A stretch of DNA of 64,000 nt, taken from contig NZ_OCND01000001.1 in NCBI RefSeq assembly GCF_900215535.1, positions 186,001 through 250,000 on the forward strand. The letters run 5' to 3'. Position 1 is the stretch's first letter. Each line of letters opens with the position of its first letter. This document shows positions 26,640 through 34,234 of the stretch, in pieces. Made by a program: the position numbers and the translations under genes. This DNA comes from Pseudoxanthomonas wuyuanensis. GTDB taxonomy: Bacteria > Pseudomonadota > Gammaproteobacteria > Xanthomonadales > Xanthomonadaceae. The notes beneath the pieces were generated by a model, which saw only the letters and a program-made list of their open reading frames with translations, was not told the origin of the DNA and did not search any database.

Positions 26640-29016
26640 GGACGTTGCGGCCATCGGTATCGTAGGGCGCATTGCGCGAATAGATCAGACCGCGGCTGGC
26701 CTGGAACACGGCTTCGTCGGGATAGCGGTCGAAAAGGTTGTCGGCGCCGATCCGCAATGACAACGCGGCGCTGGCCTTCCAGGTCACCGCCAGGTCGAAC
26801 ATCAGCATGTCGCCGAAGTCCTGGAAGATCTCGCCGGTGCTGTTGCCGGTCGAATCGGTCCACTTGCCGTAGTAGCGCGCGCGTGCCATCCATTCCCACC
26901 GCGACTGGCCCAGCGTCGCGGACAGACTGCCCTTGTTACGCGGCAGGCGGTCCTCGAAGATCCGCTTCTGTGCCTCGTTGGTGGCCAGCGCGGTGCTGCC
27001 TGACGTCACTTCGGTCCGGTTGTGGTTCCAGGCCAGGGTCATGCGCAGATCACCCAACGCCAGCTGGCTGCGGTGGTTGGCGACCAGGTCGACGCCGCGG
27101 GTCACGGTATCGAAATCGTTGGTGAACCAGTACACCGAGGTGTAACGCATCGGATTGGACATCGACGCCGGCACCTGCTGGGAGGCCGACGTGCCGAAGC
27201 GGTCGTCGACCGCGATCCGGTATAGATCGAGCGAGCCGGAAAATCCGCCCGGGCCCTGCCAGGCCAGGCCCAAGGTCAGCGATTCCGATTCCTCCGGCTG
27301 CAGTGGTTTGGCGCCCAGCGCCTGCGCGATCGGATCGTCGGGCGACAACCGGCCAGTGTTGAACACCAGCAGGGTATTGGTGTCCAGGCCCTGGGTAGTG
27401 GAGGTCGAATACAACTGACCGGGCGTCGGCGCGCGGAAGCCGGTCGACCAGGCGCCGCGCAGGGCCAGCCCATCGGCCATTTCCCAGCGCGCCGACAGCT
27501 TGCCGTTGAGGCTGTCGCCAAAACTGGAGAAGTCTTCATAGCGAAGCGCACCGCCGAGCGAGAAGCGCACGCCCAGCGGCACTTCGACATCGACATAGGC
27601 GGCGCGGCTGGTCTGGTCCCAACTGCCGGACTGGGACGGACTGAAACCGGGTGCGCCGCTGGCGTTGGGAGCCAGACCGGCCGCCGCGCCGGGACCGACC
27701 GCCCACGATGCGGCGTCGCCCTGGCCGACGGTATAGGTTTCCTTGCGATGCTCGGCACCGAAGGCGACATTGACCGGCGCCTGCAGCGTCGCCAGTTGCC
27801 ACGGGTAGACGAAGTCCAGATTGAGGTTGGTCTCCTTCTGCTCCAGGTTGCCCAGGTAGAAGTCGGTCGGACTGTCGGGTCCGAGCGAGCCGTTGAAGGA
27901 ATTTCCCAGGGTGTAGTCGATGCTGCTGCGGCCATGGCCGACGCTCGCATCCCAGCTCAGATTGTCGCCAAGGAGGCCGCGCAGACCACCGAGCACATGC
28001 AGGTCCTTGGATTCGTTGCCATACTGCGGCGAGAACCCGACCGGATAAATCGTGCGCAGGTCGAAACCCGGAAACACCGTGGTCTGCCGGTACAGCTCGC
28101 TGTTGGTATCGGGGTTGCGCCAGTTGAAGTCGCTGAGCCCATCGCTGGTGCCATACAGGCCGTAGCCGTACAGCGTGGTGTAACCGCCCAGCGACAGGTC
28201 GAGATTGAAACCGAACTTGCTGCTTTCCAGTTCCGGCTGGCCCCAGCGCTGCACCGGGTTAGGCACGTCGAGCTCGGGATGGGCCTGCTGGAAGGCGATT
28301 GCATCGGGCCGCTGACGCGAGCGCGAGGTGGGATCGGACTGGTTGTGGCTGGCGAACAAGCGTAGCGTCCCACGTTCACCGAGGGCGAAGCCGTAGCCCA
28401 CATCGCCGCCCCAGGCACGGCCGTCGCCTGCGCTGTACTCGGAGGTGTTCAACGTCACGCTGCCTCCGACGCTGTCGTCGAGGATGATGTTGATCACGCC
28501 GGCAATCGCATCCGAGCCGTATTGCGCCGCGGCGCCATCACGGAGCACTTCGATGCGCTTGATCGCCGCAGCCGGGATCTGAGCAAGATCCGGTCCCTGC
28601 GCGCCGCGCGCGCCAAGCAGGGCCGAGCGATGGAAGCGGCGGCCATTGACCAGCACCAGGGTGTGATCGGGCGATAGTGCGCGCAGTGTTGCCGGACGCA
28701 CAAACACCAGACCGTCGCTCATCGGAAGGCGCTGGACCACGAACGAGGGCACCAACTGGGCAAGGATGTCGTTGACATCGCTGGACTCCACCGCGCGCAC
28801 GTCGTCGGCCGTAAATACATCGATCGGCACCATGGTGTCGAACTGGGTGCGGGTGCCACCGCGGGTACCGGTGACGATCACCGCATCCAAATCGGCGGTG
28901 GCCGGTGCGGCGGCTTCGCCGGAGGCGGCAGTTTCGTTGGCGGCAAACGTCGGCGCACAGATAGACATGGCCGAAAGCGCGGCAAGGACCGCGCTGGCAA
29001 GGGTGGTTGGTCTCAT
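26614..29016 (-). CDS. TonB-dependent outer-membrane receptor
   Basis: An 800-residue receptor with signal peptide ending APTFAAN, a TonB-box-like LDAVIVTGTRG, a plug with VNDILAQLVPSFVVQR, NGRRFHRSALLG and IKRIEVLRDGAAAQYGSDAI, and a barrel ending VHAQLHYRF. The plug wording (DGAAAQYGSDAIAGVINI) is typical of receptors for peptides or siderophore-like ligands rather than maltodextrins. The ATG at 29016 is chosen for the signal peptide. A longer frame to 29073 adds non-conserved residues. It overlaps the exported class V aminotransferase by 26 bases, so the pair probably handles one substrate. Confidence 0.9.
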   Translation of the reverse strand: MRPTTLASAVLAALSAMSICAPTFAANETAASGEAAAPATADLDAVIVTGTRGGTRTQFDTMVPIDVFTADDVRAVESSDVNDILAQLVPSFVVQRLPMSDGLVFVRPATLRALSPDHTLVLVNGRRFHRSALLGARGAQGPDLAQIPAAAIKRIEVLRDGAAAQYGSDAIAGVINIILDDSVGGSVTLNTSEYSAGDGRAWGGDVGYGFALGERGTLRLFASHNQSDPTSRSRQRPDAIAFQQAHPELDVPNPVQRWGQPELESSKFGFNLDLSLGGYTTLYGYGLYGTSDGLSDFNWRNPDTNSELYRQTTVFPGFDLRTIYPVGFSPQYGNESKDLHVLGGLRGLLGDNLSWDASVGHGRSSIDYTLGNSFNGSLGPDSPTDFYLGNLEQKETNLNLDFVYPWQLATLQAPVNVAFGAEHRKETYTVGQGDAASWAVGPGAAAGLAPNASGAPGFSPSQSGSWDQTSRAAYVDVEVPLGVRFSLGGALRYEDFSSFGDSLNGKLSARWEMADGLALRGAWSTGFRAPTPGQLYSTSTTQGLDTNTLLVFNTGRLSPDDPIAQALGAKPLQPEESESLTLGLAWQGPGGFSGSLDLYRIAVDDRFGTSASQQVPASMSNPMRYTSVYWFTNDFDTVTRGVDLVANHRSQLALGDLRMTLAWNHNRTEVTSGSTALATNEAQKRIFEDRLPRNKGSLSATLGQSRWEWMARARYYGKWTDSTGNSTGEIFQDFGDMLMFDLAVTWKASAALSLRIGADNLFDRYPDEAVFQASRGLIYSRNAPYDTDGRNVHAQLHYRF

Positions 29017-29366
29017 GGGCTCAAACAGTGGGGAAGGGATGCGGAAGCTTCCGTGCCAAACCGCAGCGCGCATGCTGGACTGCGCTGTTTACCTGCAGAT
29101 GACAGCGACGGCAGCGCATGCACCTCATGCTGATCTCACCATTGATTGCGCGGATTACCGCATGTTCGGCTCAGAGACCATCGCCAGCGGCCCGGCCGGC
29201 CGCCAAGTCTTCGGTACGCCGTGTTTGCGAGGATCACGCGCCTATCATCATCACCCGCGGTGGCCAGCAGGCCGTGAGCAACCCGGCTGCGCAGGTCGCG
29301 AACAATCCAACGTGCCGGAGTGTCGGCCCGGACAAGCCGGGCCGACGGTGGAACACGGCAGGCGCG
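29017..29366. other. Spacer between the XAC0095-family gene and the TonB receptor
   Basis: About 350 bp without a supported gene. It contains the hairpin at 29322-29346. Confidence 0.5.
29322..29346 (-). terminator. Strong hairpin after the XAC0095-family gene
   Basis: GTCGGCCCGG/CCGGGCCGAC stem with a five-base loop, 20 bp beyond the stop. There is no T run, so termination is only suggested. Confidence 0.4.
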
Positions 29367-30092
29367 TTACTGCAGCGTCCGGTTCTGGCCATAGTGGACG
29401 CTGGGTTGTACCCCTGGCCTTGCGGCCGGGCCCGCATAACCCGTGTCGTACACCGCCCGCGTTTCGCCCACGCGGTTCAGCGGACGCCGCGACGGCCCGA
29501 GTGGCTGGTCTTCCACCTCGTCCAGGATGGCGCGCACGGCTTCCACCCCGTCATAGATGGCCTGTCCTATCAGCGGCAGCGTGCGGTCGGCGAACTCGGC
29601 CTCGTGGCTGCCTGCCACCACATCGCCGTGCGCCGAAATGGTCTGAGTCAGAAGGTCCAGTGAATCAATCTGGTCCAGGGTAACGCCAAAGGAATAACGT
29701 TCGGCGACCGCGACAGAAATCTCCTGCAACTTCTCAGGCGCATCATCTTCGTCTTCGTCTTCGTCTTCGTCCTCTTCCTCTTCCTCTTCCTCTTCCTCTT
29801 CCTCTTCCTCTTCCGCAGTCGCTTCCACGTCCGCCGTCTTCGCCTTTCGCTCTGCAGGCTGCGACACCTCTTCCAGCAACAGCTCAACCTGCTCTGACAG
29901 CAACGCCAGGCAGACCGCAAGCTCGCCCATGCGTACCTCGGGTGCACTCTCGTCCGCCTCGTCCGACGTGCGCGGCTGCGCCAGCCGGGACAGGAACTCC
30001 GTGTAATCGCGCAGCTTATTCAGCCGGAACTGGCTGTTCTCCGGCAGGAAATAACCGGGCATGTCCATCTCATTCGAATCGAATTTCGACAT
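29367..30092 (-). CDS. XAC0095-family protein with a long Glu/Asp run
   Basis: A 241-residue cytoplasmic protein that starts MSKFDSNEMDMPGYFLPENS, the hallmark of the XAC0095-like proteins scattered in xanthomonad genomes. Around residues 92-117 an almost pure run of Glu and then Asp is encoded by a hexanucleotide microsatellite. After it come YSFGVTLDQIDSLDLLTQTI and a C-terminal Pro/Arg-rich tail. Function is unknown. The gene has a C4-like antisense leader and sits at the downstream border of the cassette array. GAGGA lies eight bases before the ATG. Confidence 0.7.
   Translation of the reverse strand: MSKFDSNEMDMPGYFLPENSQFRLNKLRDYTEFLSRLAQPRTSDEADESAPEVRMGELAVCLALLSEQVELLLEEVSQPAERKAKTADVEATAEEEEEEEEEEEEEEDEDEDEDEDDAPEKLQEISVAVAERYSFGVTLDQIDSLDLLTQTISAHGDVVAGSHEAEFADRTLPLIGQAIYDGVEAVRAILDEVEDQPLGPSRRPLNRVGETRAVYDTGYAGPAARPGVQPSVHYGQNRTLQ
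29741..29813. repeat. Hexanucleotide microsatellite inside the XAC0095-family gene
   Basis: Tandem CGTCTT units are followed by tandem CCTCTT units on the plus strand, encoding Asp/Glu on the minus strand. Units of six bases change length without breaking the frame. Confidence 0.9.
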
Positions 30093-30149
30093 CGTTGCGT
30101 CCTCTTTCCATGAAGTGACCCGCAGCCGAACGGCGACGGGAAGTCGGGA

Positions 30150-30320
30150 GGTTAGAAACCGCTAACAGTCGGCGGGCGTATTCCCCCGAAGGGTGTTGTA
30201 TTAGCCGCCCTCCCGACGCAGGCATCGCGTCGGCTTGCGCCCGAGGATTGGGCACAAAAAAACCACCGGTTTGACGGAGGTGGGTACCGCTGTTAGAGGA
30301 GTTTCTACGCTCCTTGGGAC
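30150..30320 (-). ncRNA. C4-like antisense RNA leader with its target region
   Basis: Read on the minus strand, the leader begins GTAGAAACTCCTCTAACAGC, passes into TACCCACCTCCGTCAAACC and GGTGG plus a T run (a terminator-like hairpin, 30256-30290), as in phage P1/P4 C4 RNAs. Further down at 30150-30170 the message has CTGTTAGCGGTTTCTAAC, which is complementary to the first segment in two blocks (CTAACAG and AGAAAC). The arrangement implies that the short RNA pairs with the leader of the 29367 gene and controls its expression. The family assignment is from memory of C4 sequences. Confidence 0.5.
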
Positions 30321-30413
30321 GGAGTCTGCTACTGCGAATGGATGGTGTCAACAGCTGGGCTTTTGCAGGTGTTCTGGGCGTCTGACGGATAGAAGTGGTT
30401 GTTCGGCGATATG

Positions 30414-30471
30414 CGAACGCTTGAGGTAAGCCGTGCCGCGGAGCGGCTTCGGATCGAACGAATTGCTAGGT
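30414..30471 (-). repeat. attC site, array end
   Basis: Hairpin GAACGCTTGAGGTAAGCC...GGAGCGGCTTCGGATCGAAC with CTAGCAATTC at its start. The TAG stop of the DUF4019 cassette lies inside it. This is the last site of the array. Confidence 0.75.
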
Positions 30472-30945
30472 TTGTTTGCTAACACCGAATGTGACCTTTT
30501 TGGACAGCCAGTAGCCAATCAGCTTCCATTCGGTTCCAACGCGCTGGAACACGAACTTCTCCTCCACTGCGTTCGCATTGGTAAAATCTGTACGAACTCC
30601 AATTAGGCCGTACTCGCCGGGTGGAGCGCCATCCAACTCTTTGGGGAAGCCAAAACCCTCAATGGTTCGTTTGCCGGCAGCGCCTAGCGGCTTGCGTAGC
30701 GTTGCGACGTGACGCGCCCATTCCTGCTGAGACGTCTGCGATTTCAAGACGGGTCCGGCTAATGCCCATGACTCAGCAAATCTGCCCTCGTCGAATAGTG
30801 CCGCAATTGTCCTGGCAGCAGCGCGAACTTCCTCTTGCTGGACAGCGGTGCCGGTGTTCACCTGTTCGTCCTCCGCGCTGCCGCCCACTTGAACTGTGCA
30901 GGCGGAAAGTAGGGCAACGAGGACTAGAGGAAATCTGGAGATCAT
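30466..30945 (-). CDS. Cassette: DUF4019 lipoprotein
   Basis: A 159-residue lipoprotein with lipobox LLSACT after MISRFPLVLVA. The body matches DUF4019: FDEGRFAESWALAGPVLKSQ, then QQEWARHVATLRKPLGA and a C-terminal FVFQRVGTEWKLIGYWL. The ATG at 30945 is chosen because it is the first one inside the cassette. The ATG at 30963 lies in the neighbouring attC and would depend on the cassette order. There is no room for a ribosome binding site within the cassette before this start. Cassette genes often encode such envelope proteins of unknown function. Confidence 0.75.
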   Translation of the reverse strand: MISRFPLVLVALLSACTVQVGGSAEDEQVNTGTAVQQEEVRAAARTIAALFDEGRFAESWALAGPVLKSQTSQQEWARHVATLRKPLGAAGKRTIEGFGFPKELDGAPPGEYGLIGVRTDFTNANAVEEKFVFQRVGTEWKLIGYWLSKKVTFGVSKQT

Positions 30946-31014
30946 GTTCAACGTGCCTGTCATCTGAGCTAGACCGTGCCACGAAACCGGTTCGGTTTGA
31001 ACGAACTGTTACCC
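30946..31014 (-). repeat. attC site
   Basis: GGTAACAGTTCGTTCAAACC at one end and a GTTGAAC core at the other, with an imperfect ACCGGTTTCGTGGCACGGT stem. Confidence 0.75.
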
Positions 31015-31794
31015 ATCCGCCGGCTTACGCTCAACGAGCTTGATGTTGTTGCCTTCAACCAGCCAAAGCGTTCCATTGGGTGGAGTCGAAACGTAGAGAG
31101 GTTTTTGGGCCCAGATGCTCCAAAAAACATGAGCCTCCGTAGGGATCGGATCAAGTAGATGGGTAACCACGAGGGCGGCTGCCCGCGGATCGGTCTGCAA
31201 AGAAATGCAAGTACGGGTGAATGCTCGCTGCGATACGATATTTGAACCACTAATTTCCATGCGGTACGTGCCGCCAATCGGAACAATATTGTTCTTGGTT
31301 GTTCCAGGTATTAAGTAAACAAGCCAATTGCCGTCAACGGGGGACGGAAGAACCACCGAATTGTAGCTGCTGGAGCAAGGTTCGAAATTCGACGCCAAAG
31401 CTGCCTGACGAGCAGCGGCCGCACCTGCCTCATAGGCGGTAAGGGGCGTTGGTGACTCTAGCGAGGCTAAGGACCCAGCAACCCCATTTGCAACGGTAAT
31501 TCGATATAGCGCGGCGGGAGTTTTATCAATGAAAGTTACGACGACACTTCCCTGCTGTTCCTCGGTGATCCAACCGTTGATGCGTTTGTCTTTCTTGAAG
31601 CTTCGGACCTTAAAGGCAGCATCGGTAGCGACGGCAGCGGCTTGATCATGGCGATAGATAGTCAAGCCGGTAGTTTCGGCAGAGAGAAGCGCCGGCACTT
31701 CTTGTTCTGATGGTAGCTCTTCAGGCAAGGAATCATCAGCGAAAGCGGCGAGGGAGCTGGCGATGAGAGTAATGGCGAGAATGAGACGAGTCAT
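31009..31794 (-). CDS. Cassette: secreted protein, unknown function
   Basis: A 261-residue secreted protein with signal peptide ending SSLAAFAD. The mature part includes RSFKKDKRINGWITEEQQGS (an internal segment about 60-80 residues in), a Cys in FEPCSSSYNSV and NIVPIGGTYRMEISG. I recall similar proteins only as hypothetical. It is the largest ORF of the array. Its stop lies at the start of the attC that follows, as is normal for a cassette gene. Confidence 0.7.
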   Translation of the reverse strand: MTRLILAITLIASSLAAFADDSLPEELPSEQEVPALLSAETTGLTIYRHDQAAAVATDAAFKVRSFKKDKRINGWITEEQQGSVVVTFIDKTPAALYRITVANGVAGSLASLESPTPLTAYEAGAAAARQAALASNFEPCSSSYNSVVLPSPVDGNWLVYLIPGTTKNNIVPIGGTYRMEISGSNIVSQRAFTRTCISLQTDPRAAALVVTHLLDPIPTEAHVFWSIWAQKPLYVSTPPNGTLWLVEGNNIKLVERKPADG

Positions 31795-31810
31795 ATGGGG
31801 TCTCGGAAAG

Positions 31811-31862
31811 GGCGGCGCCTGAGCTAAGGACGACGGGCTGGACTGAACGAACTATTGGGCGC
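31811..31862 (-). repeat. attC site, degenerate
   Basis: GCCCAATAGTTCGTTCAGTC opens the site and CTTAGCTCAGGCGCCGC closes it. The closing GTTRRRY core is mutated, so activity is doubtful. Confidence 0.55.
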
Positions 31863-32196
31863 CATGCTGGGACGTGCGGGTAGCAATTGCAAAATGTGTT
31901 CGGACGGCGGACAAATCTGCGAAGTACGGATTGGCTTCCAGATGGTTGATCTCCGTGATGACCTCTGCAAGTAAAGGTCTGTGTGGGGCGGGGACCAACT
32001 GATAGGTCCCGCTACCGACGGTGAATTTGTCGCGATAATTTGAGGTGAGGAATTCAGGCGCCAGGGCTGTACCCGCCTCATCCCAGAACAGCCAACCGCC
32101 GTCCTCAACGTCGATGCCTTCGCAGTAGGCGTTGGCCGCCGCGGCGGAGGAAAATACAAACAGGGTTCTCTCATCGGTAGCGACGGCAAATATCAT
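31852..32196 (-). CDS. Cassette: small protein, unknown function
   Basis: A 114-residue protein starting MIFAVATDERTLFVFSSAAA, with AYCEGIDVEDGGWLFWDEAG and a C-terminal ANPYFADLSAVRTHFA. The start at 32196 is the first within the cassette. A longer frame to 32343 runs through the preceding attC. The wording is like a recurrent group of cassette proteins without known function. No signal peptide or membrane helix is apparent. Confidence 0.65.
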   Translation of the reverse strand: MIFAVATDERTLFVFSSAAAANAYCEGIDVEDGGWLFWDEAGTALAPEFLTSNYRDKFTVGSGTYQLVPAPHRPLLAEVITEINHLEANPYFADLSAVRTHFAIATRTSQHGAQ

Positions 32197-32200
32197 GGTG

Positions 32201-32254
32201 TGTCCAGCGATTGAATTGAACCGATCCGCGAAGCGGCTTGAGTGAGTATCAGGT
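32201..32254 (-). repeat. attC site, degenerate
   Basis: Core CTCAAGCCGCTTCGCGGATC with TTCAATTCAATCGCTGG after it. Both outer boxes are poor. Confidence 0.5.
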
Positions 32255-32614
32255 CTCTGTCTCAGTTGAAATGGAAGACCAGCGAGGCAGATTGTGCTTC
32301 TCCGCTGCATACGAAAAATACAAAGCAGTGAAGAAAGAAGCACAGAAGCCTGAAACTACGGCCGTTTCAAGGATGCTTGTCACCACGTCTCCGTACCGAA
32401 TCCATCGACAGAGCCAAGAAGCCCCTGCAGATGCCGCAACGGTGAGCGGCGCAGTGAATAAGAAGTTCCAAAAGAATCCCGCGAAGTGCGGAGGCGCGAC
32501 GGCAATGCCGTGGCGCCACATCAGTTTGTGGAGCGGTGGGGCATAGTGACGGGAGCTCAATCCAGAACTAGCCAGGATTTCAAGAGCAACTTCAACGCGC
32601 GGCGGGTAGCACAT
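32249..32614 (-). CDS. Cassette: DUF6404-like membrane protein
   Basis: A 121-residue protein that starts MCYPPRVEVALEILASSGLS, then RHYAPPLHKLMWRHGIAVAP and PPHFAGFFWNF, followed by two transmembrane helices (LFTAPLTVAASAGASWLCRW and VVSGFCASFFTALYFSYAAE) and a tail with KHNLPRWSS. This order matches the DUF6404 family, small two-helix proteins frequent on cassettes. Role unknown. Confidence 0.7.
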   Translation of the reverse strand: MCYPPRVEVALEILASSGLSSRHYAPPLHKLMWRHGIAVAPPHFAGFFWNFLFTAPLTVAASAGASWLCRWIRYGDVVTSILETAVVSGFCASFFTALYFSYAAEKHNLPRWSSISTETET

Positions 32615-32619
32615 GGGGG

Positions 32620-32677
32620 CTTGGCGACTGAGTTAATTGGGCGGCGATCAGCTTCGGCTTGAATGAACCGTTGGCCC
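32620..32677 (-). repeat. attC site
   Basis: GGCCAACGGTTCATTCAAGC at one end, AATTAACTCAGTCGCCAAGC at the other, and CCGAAGCTGATCGCCGCCC between. Confidence 0.65.
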
Positions 32678-32683
32678 GCGGGG

Positions 32684-33310
32684 TTACCGTGGGTGGCTCT
32701 CTGCATACGGATGATCTCCAGCACGCCCAAGCCAAGGCGTGAGCGAGGCGAGAGAAATCTCTGTTGCTTTGAAGGAAATCTCCAAATACTGTTGATTGCA
32801 CCACTGTGGATTTCGACTCCCCGCTTGAATCAAGTCCCCGCTAATGGACACATCAAAGGCGTCACCGTTAGGAGAAACTTGGATGGATCCACTTGTCATG
32901 ACGCCTGAGCATGCCGACTGTGGCCAAGCAGAGCCACCTTTTGTGTGAACTACGACAACGGAGTCACTGATAGGCGTCGTGCCCGTTACGGGTAGTGGCT
33001 GATCGAACCAAATCGTTACCTTCTCGAACGCTTCGTCGTCTACCGTCAGCAGCCGGCCAGGCGAATAGAAGCGGTAAGCGAAAATCGTACCTGTCCCTGC
33101 AGCTAGTCTGTGAGCGAACAGACCCATGGAAGTACGATTAGGTGCAGCATCCTTCTCCGGTAGGGCATCGAGCTTGCTGAGGTACGCTGGAACCGCAAAG
33201 ACGGCGTTCTGAATGAAAAATCCATCGACCCTTTTCCTTTGCACTGGCGAGGACGCGCAGGAGGACAAGAGTGCCAGTACGGCGAATGAGAGGGGTATGG
33301 ATCTTGTCAT
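32684..33310 (-). CDS. Cassette: lipoprotein, unknown function
   Basis: A 208-residue lipoprotein with signal and lipobox LLSSCAS. The body includes DGFFIQNAVFAVPAYLSKLD and a C-terminal NPQWCNQQYLEISFKATEIS. The ATG at 33310 lies three bases after the recombination core of the upstream attC (GTTGCATG), so the cassette boundary decides the start. The longer frame to 33328 would start in the attC. No family is recognised. Confidence 0.7.
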   Translation of the reverse strand: MTRSIPLSFAVLALLSSCASSPVQRKRVDGFFIQNAVFAVPAYLSKLDALPEKDAAPNRTSMGLFAHRLAAGTGTIFAYRFYSPGRLLTVDDEAFEKVTIWFDQPLPVTGTTPISDSVVVVHTKGGSAWPQSACSGVMTSGSIQVSPNGDAFDVSISGDLIQAGSRNPQWCNQQYLEISFKATEISLASLTPWLGRAGDHPYAESHPR

Positions 33311-33428
33311 GCAACGGCTGACGCCCAAACCGAGCCGCCCCGCAGCAGGACAGCAACCAAGTGCGAATATAGCCGAAGGTTTGCACTTTGGGGCCGCCCT
33401 GATGCGGATCGGCCTGAATTGTTAGACC
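33309..33428 (-). repeat. attC site, long form (about 120 bp)
   Basis: GTCTAACAATTCAGGCCGAT opens and GGGCGTCAGCCGTTGCAT closes the site, with a long imperfect hairpin between. It is about twice as long as the other sites. Confidence 0.7.
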
Positions 33429-33697
33429 CTGAGCCCGAACCAAGTAGCCAAGCTCGCCACGGTCAGAAGCTGAGCGCCAAGAATAAGAGTAAGCAGATTG
33501 TGCCGGAACGCCAAGGCAGATAGTGCCGATCCCGGTATGGAAGCGACCAACACCCCGGCCGCCACAACAAGCAGCCGTTCGGGTTCTTTGAGCGTATGAA
33601 GTTGCATGGACAGCGAGCAGGCGAATACAAGAACAGCTGCCGAGCACAGCGCGATCGCAAAGCGTTTCCAGTAAGGCTGTGTTAGAACTTTCTACAT
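33422..33697 (-). pseudogene. Cassette: small membrane protein with stop at codon 2
   Basis: An AAGGA site leads to an ATG at 33697, but the next codon is TAG. The frame then runs on without interruption for 90 codons: KVLTQPYWKRFAIALCSAAV, a hydrophobic helix, SMQLHTLKEPERLLVVAAGV, and a second and third helix ending TWFGLRV. Codon use and hydrophobicity make clear that the true protein starts at this ATG and is cut off by an amber codon. An internal ATG at 33607 could make a 61-residue remnant. The protein type is a small membrane protein common on cassettes. Confidence 0.7.
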
Positions 33698-33710
33698 GCT
33701 GATCCTTGAG

Positions 33711-33806
33711 GCCTCAACGCTGGAGTTAAGTCGGCTCGCCCTGGCCAACTGCCAGATCAAAGCCGTAACGATGCAGGCGAGAGCTCCTTTACGGAACTGT
33801 CAGGCC
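33711..33806 (-). repeat. attC site after higA
   Basis: CTGACAGTTCCGTAAAGGAG with CTCTCGCC pairing to GGGCGAGCC, closing ACTTAACTCCAGCGTTGAGG. About 95 bp. Confidence 0.65.
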
Positions 33807-34093
33807 GCGGCCAGCTTGAGCTTGACAACCCTTTGCAGGTTGACGCTCTGGCGTGCCAACCAAAGATCATGCATGTCCTGCATGGCAAGCCAGCTCTCGG
33901 GGCTACGGCCAAGGGCCTTGGACAAGCGGAGCGCCATCTCAGGCGTGACCCGGCTGGTTCCCTTGAGAATACGGCTAAGCGTAGAAGCAGCTACGTCCAG
34001 CTTGTCCGCAAGCTCGCGGCCGCTGATGCCATTGGACTCAAGGTAGATGTCAGTGATGAACTCACCCGGATGGGGAGGATTGTGCACAGCCAT
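33800..34093 (-). CDS. higA: Cassette: HigA-family antitoxin
   Basis: A 97-residue XRE-type DNA-binding antitoxin. PPHPGEFITDIYLESNGISG opens the HigA fold, ELADKLDVAASTLSRILKGT is the helix-turn-helix, and PEMALRLSKALGRSPESWLA follows. HigA normally binds HigB and represses the operon. The start ATG overlaps the stop of the higB remnant (TAATG), the usual higBA coupling. The toxin is truncated here, so this is probably an orphan antitoxin that could neutralise a related HigB elsewhere. Confidence 0.9.
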   Translation of the reverse strand: MAVHNPPHPGEFITDIYLESNGISGRELADKLDVAASTLSRILKGTSRVTPEMALRLSKALGRSPESWLAMQDMHDLWLARQSVNLQRVVKLKLAAA

Positions 34094-34200
34094 TAGTGAT
34101 AGTCCTCATAGTCAAGAACAAATGCGTTTCCGTCCCTGAAATCGAACGTGATCCGCCAGTTGCCTGTAAAAGGGGGGGCGAAGGAAATATCCGTTTGAAT
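34093..34200 (-). pseudogene. higB: higB remnant (C-terminal end of the toxin)
   Basis: Only the last 30 or so codons of a HigB-type mRNA interferase remain: FTGNWRITFDFRDGNAFVLD followed by YEDYH, the conserved C-terminus that overlaps higA. Upstream, the frame runs into the tail of the NTF2-like cassette and its attC start (GCCCAACAACTAGCC) without any HigB N-terminus, which should be about 60 residues longer. A deletion has fused an attC remnant to the toxin end. The left boundary is approximate. Confidence 0.7.
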
Positions 34201-34234
34201 TCGATATTTTCTCTGGCCTCTTTTCGGACCCTGG

